Part shown: one piece after another, positions 1 to 7,593 of the stretch
How the letters are laid out: each line of letters starts with the position of its first letter
Numbering within the stretch: position 1 is the stretch's first letter
Assembly (NCBI GenBank): GCA_052173655.1
Contig: JBQMYD010000008.1
Coordinates: forward strand, 1 to 49,611
Direction: 5' to 3'
From: RGIG9060 sp052173655
Lineage (GTDB): Bacteria; Spirochaetota; Spirochaetia; Treponematales; Treponemataceae
Length of the DNA: 49,611 nucleotides
The notes under the pieces: generated by a model
What the model saw: the letters and a program-made list of their open reading frames with translations, nothing else
What the model was told of the DNA's origin: nothing
Databases searched by the model: none
Program-made: the position numbers and the translations under genes

Positions 1-25
1 CACCAACATAATTCTTTTTTATCAT
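1..25 (-). CDS. 5' end of a leftward gene, cut by the window edge
   Basis: An ATG at 25-23 on the minus strand opens a frame reading MIKKNYVG before the window ends. It is preceded by a strong Shine-Dalgarno, AAAGGAG at about 39-33, with 7 nt between GGAG and ATG. A TAGACT-17-TATAAT promoter lies at 56-84. Only eight codons are visible, so no product can be named. It is divergent from the EAL gene at 212. Confidence 0.55.
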
Positions 26-55
26 TTTTAATCTCCTTTTTTGTTACACAAAATG

Positions 56-84
56 ATTATAATCCTTGTTTTATTGCAAGTCTA
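56..84 (-). promoter_or_regulatory. Promoter of the truncated leftward gene
   Basis: On the minus strand the -35 is TAGACT (84-79), the spacer is 17 bp and the -10 is TATAAT (61-56). Expected transcription start is near 49, giving a leader of about 24 nt that carries the ribosome binding site. Back-to-back with the promoter at 119-147. Confidence 0.5.
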
Positions 85-118
85 TATCTTTTTAATGCAG
101 AAATTTATAACAAACTAT

Positions 119-147
119 TTGACCGTTAAGAATTTCAAGCTTATAAT
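119..147 (+). promoter_or_regulatory. Sigma-70-type promoter of the EAL-domain gene
   Basis: TTGACC (119-124), 17-bp spacer, TATAAT (142-147). The start of transcription should be near 154, about 58 nt before the TTG start codon at 212. No clear operator was seen. Confidence 0.65.
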
Positions 148-211
148 TCTAGATAGCACTGATAAATTCCTACAATGTAAAAAAAATAATTAAAAAGTTG
201 AGGTGTTTTTT

Positions 212-2203
212 TTGAAGCATGGGAAAAACGTATTCATGGTAATTGTCTTATTGTTATTTATCTTGGGTCTGGCAGCAATTGTAAGTATTATAATTCAACC
301 TGTTGCCTCAAGAACACAGACAATAGTGCTTGTTTTAATCTCGATATTTTCGCTTATAACGGAAATTTTTGCTTTGTACTTGCTTCACAACAAAACAGAT
401 TTATATAGAGCATTTGAAAGCTCAAAACAATACAAGGGAGTTATTGTTGCAGACTCTTGCGGTGCGTATGAAATTAATCTTACAAAAAATTTAATTACCA
501 GAATCGTGGTTGACACTGATAGAGAAGTCATAAAAAAGCATTTCATTGAAATAGGGTACCCCCCCCCACTACCTAAACATCCAATCGTATTTTCTGACTA
601 TGTAAAAAGGTTAATGCACTTTGTCGATCCGGCATATAAAGTTGATTTGTCTATGTTTATAGACAAACTCTTAGCTCAAGTTGACATAAAAAAAAGTTGT
701 AGTTTGACACACGAATTTTGGCTTACCGATCCAAATGAAAATCGTTATTACATCAAAGCTTTGATTTTTGTATCAAAAAACAAAATCAACAAAGACGTCA
801 TAGCATTGGTTGTGGGCAAAAACCGCACAGAACAAAAACTTATAGAAGAAAAAAAAGAAAAAGAACTTTACAACGCAACCTTTATAGATAAAGTTACCGG
901 AGGCTGGAACAGTACTTTTTTTAACTTGCAAGCACAACGTATTATCCGTTCAAAACCTGCAAACACACTTGCTTTCATCACTTTTGATATTGCAGGATTC
1001 GGACTGATTGCTGATATGTATGGAATTGATGTAAGCGATAAGATTTTGAAACACGTTCATAAAGTTATTTCAAAACAATGCAAAAATGGTGATATCTTAT
1101 GCCGTCATGCAAATGATATTTTTAACCTTGTGGTACAAACCAACGGAAATAAAAATATTGAAGAACATTTTCTTTTTATCTCCGAAGAGCTAAGGGATAT
1201 GGATGAATTCGATATTTTCAAAAATAATGAACGAAAAGAATCTTTTTATATAAATCTGAAAATAGGCGTTTACAATATAGCAGACCGTGAGGAATCGATT
1301 TTTAAAATATATGACAAGGCAAATATCGCAAAAAAAAGTCCACAAGCAAAAAAAGTTTCTCCGCATTTATCTATAGGATATTATTCCGATTCAGAATTTT
1401 TACAAAGAGAAAAAGAAGATAAAGTCACCAGAAAAATGGAAACATCTTTGACAAACGGAGAATTTGAAGCTTGGCTTCAACCTAAACTCGATCTCGACTC
1501 AAGAAAAATTACCGGTGCAGAAGCTTTGGTACGTTGGAATGCAAAAACAGAAAGTTTACTTTATCCTGAAGAATTTATTCCGGTTATGGAAAAAAATGGT
1601 TTTATAACACAAATTGATCTATACGTTTTTGAGGAAGTCTGCAAATTTCTTAGAAAAATAATAGATTCAAATCATGAGCCTATAAAAATTTCTTCAAACT
1701 TTTCGCGTGATCACCTTAAAAGTGAAAATTTCATTAAACGCTTGGAAGAAATTTCAAACAAATACAATATTCCAAGAAAATATCTTGAAATAGAAATTAC
1801 CGAAACAACTATTTTTGATAATTTGGATACTGTTTTGAATATTACAAAAGAGGCTCACGATTCAGGATTTCTCTGTTCCATCGATGATTTTGGTTCGGGA
1901 TATTCTTCTCTTAACATGCTAACAGACTTACCTTTTGACGTTTTAAAACTGGATAAATCTTTTCTTGGTAAAACTCCAAATTTGAACCGGAATAGACAAT
2001 ATATAATCAAATCAATAATTGAAATGGGAAAAAATCTTGGAATGCACACAATTGTTGAAGGTGTGGAAACTCAAGAACAGCTGGTATTTCTAAAAGATGT
2101 CGGTTGCGACAGCATACAAGGCTACGTTGTTTCAAAACCGATTCCCATGGAAGATTTTTTTGAAAAATTTATTAGCAGTAATTTCAGATGGCAGGATATT
2201 TAA
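212..2203 (+). CDS. Membrane EAL-domain protein with degenerate GGDEF (c-di-GMP phosphodiesterase-type)
   Basis: 663 residues from a TTG start at 212. GAGG at 200-203 lies 8 nt upstream; the in-frame GTG at 203 overlaps that site and is unlikely. Two membrane helices (about 8-32 and 37-58) precede a PAS-like linker and a GGDEF-fold domain (about 235-385). Its signature is degraded to RHANDIF near 297, so cyclase activity is unlikely. The C-terminal EAL domain looks intact: EALVRW near 437, IEITET near 530, DDFGSGYSS near 557, LDKSF and EGVET near 616. Known EAL enzymes hydrolyse cyclic di-GMP to pGpG; this one may use the GGDEF fold as a GTP sensor. A run of nine C (559-567) lies in the coding region, and one C more or less leads to an early stop, so expression may be phase variable. 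Confidence 0.88.
   Translation: MKHGKNVFMVIVLLLFILGLAAIVSIIIQPVASRTQTIVLVLISIFSLITEIFALYLLHNKTDLYRAFESSKQYKGVIVADSCGAYEINLTKNLITRIVVDTDREVIKKHFIEIGYPPPLPKHPIVFSDYVKRLMHFVDPAYKVDLSMFIDKLLAQVDIKKSCSLTHEFWLTDPNENRYYIKALIFVSKNKINKDVIALVVGKNRTEQKLIEEKKEKELYNATFIDKVTGGWNSTFFNLQAQRIIRSKPANTLAFITFDIAGFGLIADMYGIDVSDKILKHVHKVISKQCKNGDILCRHANDIFNLVVQTNGNKNIEEHFLFISEELRDMDEFDIFKNNERKESFYINLKIGVYNIADREESIFKIYDKANIAKKSPQAKKVSPHLSIGYYSDSEFLQREKEDKVTRKMETSLTNGEFEAWLQPKLDLDSRKITGAEALVRWNAKTESLLYPEEFIPVMEKNGFITQIDLYVFEEVCKFLRKIIDSNHEPIKISSNFSRDHLKSENFIKRLEEISNKYNIPRKYLEIEITETTIFDNLDTVLNITKEAHDSGFLCSIDDFGSGYSSLNMLTDLPFDVLKLDKSFLGKTPNLNRNRQYIIKSIIEMGKNLGMHTIVEGVETQEQLVFLKDVGCDSIQGYVVSKPIPMEDFFEKFISSNFRWQDI
559..567 (+). 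repeat. C9 homopolymer inside the EAL-domain coding region
   Basis: Nine consecutive C form the last base of a Tyr codon and most of three Pro codons (residues about 116-119). Removing one C brings a TAA at 603-605 into frame (130-residue product). Adding one brings a TAA at 574-576 into frame (121-residue product). Either change removes the GGDEF and EAL domains. This is the layout of a slipped-strand on/off switch; variation itself cannot be seen in one sequence. Confidence 0.8.
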
Positions 2204-2240
2204 CTTGTAAACGGACAGTTGCGTTTTATTACATATTTTT

Positions 2241-3017
2241 TTATAAGTTTTTATTTTTAAAATTTGGAAAAATACCTTCATTTCTTACAGTACAGACGTT
2301 ACCGTATAGTTCGTTTAACACATTTATATTCATAACATCATGAACATTTCCTTGACAAAGTATCTTTCCTGTTTTCATAACTACAACTTCATCACAAAAC
2401 CATGTTATATGATTAGGATCATGAGTACACACTATTACAGTTTTACCCTCACTTTTTAGTTCTTGAAGCAAATGCCAAATATTAAGTTGATTTTTAAAAT
2501 CCAAGCTGGAAGTCGGTTCATCAAGTATTATGATTGGAGTTTCCTGCGAAATTGCTCTTGCAATAAGAACCAATTGTCTTTGCCCACCGGAAAGATTTAC
2601 ATAAGGCTTAAATGCAATATCAAAAATACCGGTTTTTTTCATTGCTTTTTCACAAATACTTATATCTTTTTCATTAACTGTAGAAAAAGTATTTAAGGTC
2701 GGATTTCTTCCCATCAGTACCATCTCGTAAACGCTGTACGCAAAAGAAACAAAGTGTTCTTGCGGAACATATGCCAAAATCTTTGCAGTTTGGAGAGGAT
2801 TCAGTTTACTAAGATTTTTTTCATCAACACTGATAAATCCCTTATAATTTTTGTAAATATTTGCAATACAACGCAGGAGAGTAGTTTTCCCCGATCCGTT
2901 TGAACCGAAAATGCCTGTTATCAGATTTTTTTTAAAATGCGTATTTAAATCTTTAAAAATATAAGTTTTTTTTTCGTAACAAAAACTCAAATTCTGTACA
3001 CGCACCAAACTGTCCAT
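2241..3017 (-). CDS. ABC transporter ATP-binding protein, iron/siderophore/heme/B12 (FepC-like) type
   Basis: 258 residues with a complete ABC ATPase motif set: Walker A GSNGSGKT (38-45), Q-loop Gln near 86, signature LSGGQ (142-146), Walker B IIILDEP (162-168) and the H-loop CTHD near 198. It should power import through the FecCD-type permease encoded 1 nt upstream (3019-4059). It is the last gene of the leftward operon binding protein - methyltransferase - permease - ATPase. The FepC/BtuD/HmuV class is clear from the partner proteins, but the substrate (ferric siderophore, heme or cobalamin) cannot be read from the ATPase. It ends 37 nt from the convergent EAL gene; no convincing terminator separates them. 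Confidence 0.92.
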   Translation of the reverse strand: MDSLVRVQNLSFCYEKKTYIFKDLNTHFKKNLITGIFGSNGSGKTTLLRCIANIYKNYKGFISVDEKNLSKLNPLQTAKILAYVPQEHFVSFAYSVYEMVLMGRNPTLNTFSTVNEKDISICEKAMKKTGIFDIAFKPYVNLSGGQRQLVLIARAISQETPIIILDEPTSSLDFKNQLNIWHLLQELKSEGKTVIVCTHDPNHITWFCDEVVVMKTGKILCQGNVHDVMNINVLNELYGNVCTVRNEGIFPNFKNKNL

Positions 3018-3018
3018 A

Positions 3019-4059
3019 TCAATACATCCTCTTGTTTGTTCTAAGCAAAAAAATCAGATATGGAGAACCTATAATGGAGGTTACTATGCTTATGGGGATT
3101 TCTCCCATTATTAAACTTCGTGCAATCGTATCACAAATAACCATAAAAATTGCACCAACAAGCACCGTTACAGGAACTAAAAATCTATGATCCGGCCCTA
3201 CAGAAAGCCTTGTAACATGAGGAATCATTAGTCCAACCCAAGAAATTATTCCTACCTGAGATACCGAAGTTGAACAAAGAATACTTGCGGTTAATATCAA
3301 AACAATCTTTACAATTTCTGTATTCACACCCAAAGACTTTGCTTCTTCGTTACCCATACTTAAAATATTTAACTTCCATGAAAAAGCTAAAGAAATAATA
3401 AATCCCAAAAAAAATATGGGAAACAACTTTCCCAACGACGCAAAATCCGATACGTAAAACCCTCCCATAAGCCAAAATGAAAGTTCCCGTAATTTTGAAT
3501 CGGACGACATTATTTTCAGATAATTTAGTATTGAAGTAAAAATTGAAGAAACGATCAATCCTGACAGAATAAGACTTACCAAAGGTGTTTCTTTATTTTT
3601 TGTGGCAATAAAATAAGCTATAACAATGGCTAATATCGAAAAGAAAAACGAACAAAGTTCTATCGATAAAAATCCGAAAACTATCGAAAACGCAGCTCCG
3701 CAGGCAGCCCCGGATGATATACCCAAAATATAAGGTTCAACCAGTGGATTTCTAAAAACACCCTGAAACAAAAGTCCGGATAAACTCAAAGACGCACCGG
3801 CAACGGCAGCCATCAAAATTCTTGGCGTACGTATATTTAATATTATCGACAAAGCTCCTGTATCAAAGTTGCCTTTTATATTAAAAATTTTATACAGATA
3901 TATTCTGAGTATATCTTTTATTTGAACTTTGTAGGCTCCTTTTGTTAGTGCAAAAATAATTACCGCAATTAGAACAAAAATTAATGCAAAAATACAAATA
4001 ATTTTTTTATTGTGCGACAATTGAATTTTCTGTGCAAAAACTCCATCGTGCATTTTCAT
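3019..4059 (-). CDS. FecCD/BtuC-family ABC transporter permease
   Basis: The preferred start is ATG at 4059, which overlaps the stop of the preceding methyltransferase gene as TAATG, typical of translational coupling. This gives 346 residues. A TTG four codons upstream (4071) is the alternative. The protein is highly hydrophobic with about nine to ten membrane helices. It carries family landmarks: RTPRILMAAVAGASLSLSG, then GVFRNPLVEPYILGISSGAACGAA, and near the C terminus WVGLMIPHVTRLSVGPDHR. Family members dimerise to form the import channel for iron chelates, heme or cobalamin and bind the ATPase through the loop containing the PHVTR stretch. Located between the methyltransferase and ATPase genes in one operon. 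Confidence 0.92.
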   Translation of the reverse strand: MKMHDGVFAQKIQLSHNKKIICIFALIFVLIAVIIFALTKGAYKVQIKDILRIYLYKIFNIKGNFDTGALSIILNIRTPRILMAAVAGASLSLSGLLFQGVFRNPLVEPYILGISSGAACGAAFSIVFGFLSIELCSFFFSILAIVIAYFIATKNKETPLVSLILSGLIVSSIFTSILNYLKIMSSDSKLRELSFWLMGGFYVSDFASLGKLFPIFFLGFIISLAFSWKLNILSMGNEEAKSLGVNTEIVKIVLILTASILCSTSVSQVGIISWVGLMIPHVTRLSVGPDHRFLVPVTVLVGAIFMVICDTIARSLIMGEIPISIVTSIIGSPYLIFLLRTNKRMY

Positions 4060-4850
4060 TAAACCGTCCAATGAACTTCTGTATAATTTGTATTATCAAT
4101 GTAAGTGTAACCCTCTACGTTTTTTTTATAGCGGCTTTTTATATACTTTAAAATCTTGTCGTCATACAGATTATTTTGAATTTTGTACCTTGTTTTTATA
4201 AAATCAACGCCTTGTTCAAGCGTTTTATGGCATCTATTAAAGCGAACATCCTTTAAAACTTTTACATCAGGATACAACTTGAGTTCATAAAGAATTTGAT
4301 AGATTATATTGACTTTGTTAAGCCGCGGTTTGAATTCTTTTCCTAATATTTTATTTATTTGTTTTTCTTCATCTTCCCAAGAAGTACTACCTGAAAACCA
4401 AAAAATATAACAATGCTTTTTACTTGCTTTGTTCATTTTTAAAATAACATCGGAAATATCTTTCATTAAAAGAGAATAAGAAGCTATCACCGCATCGAAT
4501 TTGTTATCGAATTCTACTTCCTGCCATTTTCGATTTATAATATCAATATTTTTTATTTTTTCTTCGCTGATATGTCGTTCTAAAAATTTTACCATTTCAA
4601 GCGAAGGTTCCACAGCAGTAACTTTTTTTACTTTCTTGGATAAAGGAACAGAAAGAATACCCGGTCCTGCTCCAATATCCAATACACAATAATCACCGGG
4701 AAAATTAAAAGCTTCCGCTCTTTTTATTCCATCTTCCCTTATGGTTTTTGAACTATCATAATCCGAGGCGGCTTTAGGGTCATCATACATATTTACAAGA
4801 TTTTCACCGAATGCACTGTTCCAAATGCCGTCAAGGGACTTTATATACAT
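4059..4850 (-). CDS. Class I SAM-dependent methyltransferase within an iron-type ABC operon
   Basis: 263 residues with the SAM-binding motif I VLDIGAGPGILSVPLS and motif II TAVEPSLEMVKFL, followed by VIASYSLLMK, as in UbiE/COG2226-like methyltransferases. No membrane segment. The start follows the stop of the binding-protein gene by 1 nt (TAATATG) and its own stop overlaps the permease start, so it is embedded in the transporter operon and probably made in step with it. The substrate is unknown. Placement suggests action on the imported ligand, for example a porphyrin, corrinoid or metal chelator, but that is inference only. The rest of the protein is lysine-rich and has no motif I recognise. 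Confidence 0.8.
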   Translation of the reverse strand: MYIKSLDGIWNSAFGENLVNMYDDPKAASDYDSSKTIREDGIKRAEAFNFPGDYCVLDIGAGPGILSVPLSKKVKKVTAVEPSLEMVKFLERHISEEKIKNIDIINRKWQEVEFDNKFDAVIASYSLLMKDISDVILKMNKASKKHCYIFWFSGSTSWEDEEKQINKILGKEFKPRLNKVNIIYQILYELKLYPDVKVLKDVRFNRCHKTLEQGVDFIKTRYKIQNNLYDDKILKYIKSRYKKNVEGYTYIDNTNYTEVHWTV

Positions 4851-4851
4851 A

Positions 4852-6057
4852 TTAAAAACCTCTTTCTTCCATCCAAGACAGAAGCTGAACTTCCCTTAGT
4901 TCTTTTATTTTTTCTTCGTTCAATCCATATAATTTTCTATGATATTCATCAACATATTCGCTTACTTTTATATCTTTGAATTTTTCAGGATATGCCGTTT
5001 TTGCAGAAATAGTCAAAATAGTAGGAAATTCAAGTCTAAAATCTCCCCACCATGTTAAAAGCCCCAAAGAAGAAATCCTATTGTTTTTTATAGCATTTAT
5101 GTTTGCTAAATTTTTATATTCGTCATTTTTAAAAATATTAATATCAGGAGTTACTCTGTTCGTACAAAGTATTATAACATCAGGATTAAGAGCAATGAGC
5201 TGCTCGGCAGACATTTTTGTCCTTTTGTGCTCATCATACACGTTTTTTATTCCGGCATGCTCTCTTGCAAATTTTGCATCTCCCATATCCTTACCCCAAA
5301 CCACTCCGACTTCCTTGTCTTTTAAAAGTCCGATGTACATTACACTAGGCTTGTCTTCATCTTTTATATCTAAAGTCCTTTTTTCAACAAGTTCAACTTG
5401 ATCTTTCATCAGTTTTATTATTTGTTCCGCTCTTTCGGATTTATTAAAAACCTGTCCGAGCACCTTTATTCCCTCATAATGAGTTTTAAGCTCAACGGTA
5501 TCGTAACAACCCGGGCCATTTATAACAACAAGAGGTAAATTCAATTGATTTTCAATAGTATCGATTGCTTTTTTTGTAATTTCGCTGTTTTTTATGTATT
5601 CAGAATTTCTAAGTATAATCAAATCCGGTTTTACAGAAGCAATAGCTTCAAAATCTACTGCACCGGTAGGATAGCCTACCAAAGGAAGATCGTAAATTTT
5701 AGGAAACAAAGTAATACTGTCCCTTTTTTCGATTTTTTCTTTTGAATCGATAATTCCCCCGGTTGCAACTATTTTATTTTCAACTCCCATTGCAACCATA
5801 TTTTGAAGAACAAATCCTTTATCAATTATTACAACCCTTTCAGGATTTTTGGGAATTGTTATATTTTTACCCCGCATATCGCTTATTACATTAAAAGTAT
5901 TTTTTTCACTTTTACTTGTACTTTGATCTTTTTTTGCACAAGAAAAAACCGTAACTGCCATAACACATAAAAGCAATGCCAGAATGTATTTTAAATCCAT
6001 GCAGCCTAAAACATTTATTACCTTTGCAAAAATACCCTGCTTATTTTTACTTACCAT
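4852..6057 (-). CDS. Iron-type ABC transporter substrate-binding lipoprotein
   Basis: 401 residues from ATG 6057, chosen because a G5 run with AAAGAG sits about 8 nt upstream; an in-frame ATG 12 codons earlier has no such site. A hydrophobic segment ends in a lipobox with Cys near residue 40 (TVFSC), so the mature protein should be lipid-anchored in the periplasm. The rest is a class III (FhuD/BtuF-like) binding fold: RGKNITIPKNPERVVII at the start of lobe 1, then FEAIASVKPDLII and later LIALNPDVIILC. It delivers ligand to the permease encoded downstream. The segment ahead of the hydrophobic core is unusually long (about 20 residues), so a start at Met20 is possible. Substrate unresolved. Confidence 0.88.
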   Translation of the reverse strand: MVSKNKQGIFAKVINVLGCMDLKYILALLLCVMAVTVFSCAKKDQSTSKSEKNTFNVISDMRGKNITIPKNPERVVIIDKGFVLQNMVAMGVENKIVATGGIIDSKEKIEKRDSITLFPKIYDLPLVGYPTGAVDFEAIASVKPDLIILRNSEYIKNSEITKKAIDTIENQLNLPLVVINGPGCYDTVELKTHYEGIKVLGQVFNKSERAEQIIKLMKDQVELVEKRTLDIKDEDKPSVMYIGLLKDKEVGVVWGKDMGDAKFAREHAGIKNVYDEHKRTKMSAEQLIALNPDVIILCTNRVTPDINIFKNDEYKNLANINAIKNNRISSLGLLTWWGDFRLEFPTILTISAKTAYPEKFKDIKVSEYVDEYHRKLYGLNEEKIKELREVQLLSWMEERGF

Positions 6058-6111
6058 AACTCTTTCCCCCTTTTCCATTTTATTTTTGTACATAAAACTA
6101 TATTGTCAATT

Positions 6112-6137
6112 ATTATACAAAAATTACAAGTTGTCTA
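6112..6137 (-). promoter_or_regulatory. Candidate promoter of the ABC importer operon
   Basis: Minus-strand TATAAT at 6117-6112 has a TAGACA hexamer (6137-6132) upstream, but the spacer is only 14 bp. The -10 is followed by an imperfect TTGT...ACAA inverted repeat (about 6101-6118), where an iron-responsive repressor could bind. The -10 is good; the -35 and operator are tentative. Confidence 0.35.
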
Positions 6138-6203
6138 TAAAAAATAATTTATAAAAATTCTTGCAGTCTAAAATTTCAATTTATAACAAAAAATGCAATT
6201 CAC

Positions 6204-6232
6204 TTGCGATTTTTAATTTTATTTCGTATATT
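6204..6232 (+). promoter_or_regulatory. Promoter placed for a leaderless transcript of the YchJ-like gene
   Basis: TTGCGA (6204-6209), 17-bp spacer, TATATT (6227-6232). Only 8 nt separate the -10 from ATG 6241, so transcription would begin at or within two bases of the start codon. No Shine-Dalgarno is present. Confidence 0.6.
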
Positions 6233-6240
6233 TATTTTCT

Positions 6241-6732
6241 ATGGAAAAAGAAGTATGCCCCTGCGGTTCGGGCAAGAATTATCAAGAATGCTGTCATCCC
6301 ATTATAAAAGGGGATGAAAAAGCAAAAACAGCCGAAAGTCTAATGAGAAGTCGCTATTCAGCCTACGTAAAACACGAAATAGACTGGATCGTAAAAAGTT
6401 GCGTTCAATCAAAAGACAACAAAATCGATTTGGACGAAACAACAGCTTGGAGCAAAGAATCAACTTGGCACGGGCTAAAAATCCTAAAAACGGAAAAAGG
6501 TGGAGAAAACGATAAAGAAGGTATTGTAGACTTTTCCGCAGTTTATTCAAGAAAGGGTTTAAAAGATACTCATTTGGAACATGCAAAGTTTGTAAAAACT
6601 GACGGGGAATGGCTTTACGAAAGTGGCACTCTTATTCCAACAACAATCGTACGAGATAGTGCAAAAATCGGCAGAAATGACCCATGCCCTTGCGGAAGCG
6701 GATTGAAATACAAAAAATGCTGCGGAAAATAG
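6241..6732 (+). CDS. YchJ-family protein with two SEC-C zinc motifs
   Basis: 163 residues. A SEC-C motif stands at each end: VCPCGSGKNYQECC at residues 5-18 and DPCPCGSGLKYKKCC at the C terminus. Between them is the YchJ-type middle domain with AESLMRSRYSAYVKHEIDWIV. The SEC-C knuckle binds zinc and is also found at the SecA tail; the cellular role of YchJ proteins is not established. The start is fixed because the first cysteine motif begins five residues in. It has no ribosome binding site and its likely promoter abuts the ATG. The rRNA methyltransferase gene follows 34 nt downstream and is probably co-transcribed. Confidence 0.9.
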   Translation: MEKEVCPCGSGKNYQECCHPIIKGDEKAKTAESLMRSRYSAYVKHEIDWIVKSCVQSKDNKIDLDETTAWSKESTWHGLKILKTEKGGENDKEGIVDFSAVYSRKGLKDTHLEHAKFVKTDGEWLYESGTLIPTTIVRDSAKIGRNDPCPCGSGLKYKKCCGK

Positions 6733-6766
6733 CAAATATCTGCAGAATAACAAAACGGTAAAAACA

Positions 6767-7519
6767 ATGCATACTATTACAGGATTTCATGCCATTGAAG
6801 AAAAAATAAAAAGCCTTCAAAAAGGCAATGAAAAAAATGCAAAAATTTTTTTTGACAAGCCCGGTCCTCGTGTAAAAAAAATCATGGAAACCGCAAAATC
6901 AAAAGGAATCGACTGCTCTCAAGTTAGTAGTAAAGAACTTGATAAACTGGTTTCGGCATTAAACGAATCTGCACGGGAACACAGAGGAATTGTTCTTCAA
7001 TTGAAAGAAGAAAATCAGATTGCTCCCAATATGTTGGATTTTTCACAATTAAAAGGATTTTTATCTCAAAAAAAAGGCAAATCCCTTATTGTAGTACTGG
7101 ATTCAATTACAAGCCCTCATAACGTCGGTGCCATATTACGTAGCTGCGATCAGTTTGGAGTAGATTTGGCAGTTTTACCAAACAGAAAAAGTGCTACAGA
7201 CAGCGAAATTATCGAGCGTTCAAGTAGCGGGGCTTCCAGCTGGGTTTCTACAATGATTGTACCGAATTTAAGTCGAATACTTGAAATTTTAAAAGAACAA
7301 GGTTATTGGATTTACGGAGCCGATGCAAACGGAGAAGATATCGACAACTTTATTCCCGCAGAAAAAATTGCCCTGGTAATGGGAAGCGAAGGCAAGGGCA
7401 TGAAAAATATCATAAAAGAACAGTGCGATAAAATACTTTCTATAAAAACATGCGGAAAACTGGACAGCCTCAATGTTTCAGTAGCAGCAGGAATTTTGCT
7501 TTACAAACTGACACGCTAG
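6767..7519 (+). CDS. rlmB: TrmH/SpoU-family RNA 2'-O-methyltransferase (RlmB-like)
   Basis: 250 residues. A short substrate-binding N-terminal domain (TITGFHAIEEKIK) precedes a SPOUT knot domain with motif 1 SPHNVGAILRSCDQFGVD, motif 2 IALVMGSEGKGM and motif 3 DSLNVSVAAGILLY. These are the SAM-binding and catalytic motifs of the family, with the conserved Asn and Arg in motif 1. Closest in architecture to RlmB, which methylates the ribose of G2251 in 23S rRNA; a tRNA target cannot be excluded from sequence. It follows the YchJ-like gene by 34 nt, with only a weak ACGG upstream of its ATG. Confidence 0.88.
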   Translation: MHTITGFHAIEEKIKSLQKGNEKNAKIFFDKPGPRVKKIMETAKSKGIDCSQVSSKELDKLVSALNESAREHRGIVLQLKEENQIAPNMLDFSQLKGFLSQKKGKSLIVVLDSITSPHNVGAILRSCDQFGVDLAVLPNRKSATDSEIIERSSSGASSWVSTMIVPNLSRILEILKEQGYWIYGADANGEDIDNFIPAEKIALVMGSEGKGMKNIIKEQCDKILSIKTCGKLDSLNVSVAAGILLYKLTR

Positions 7520-7593
7520 CATTTTTTTTCATCTATAACAAAACTTTTTTTCAACTCTTTTATTTTTCGTTTGTTTTATTTATACTATAAAAC

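Noticed and set aside
4976..5401. Open frame of 141 codons on the plus strand opposite the binding-protein gene
   Set aside because: Shadow of the lipoprotein coding region; the opposite frame carries clear family motifs.
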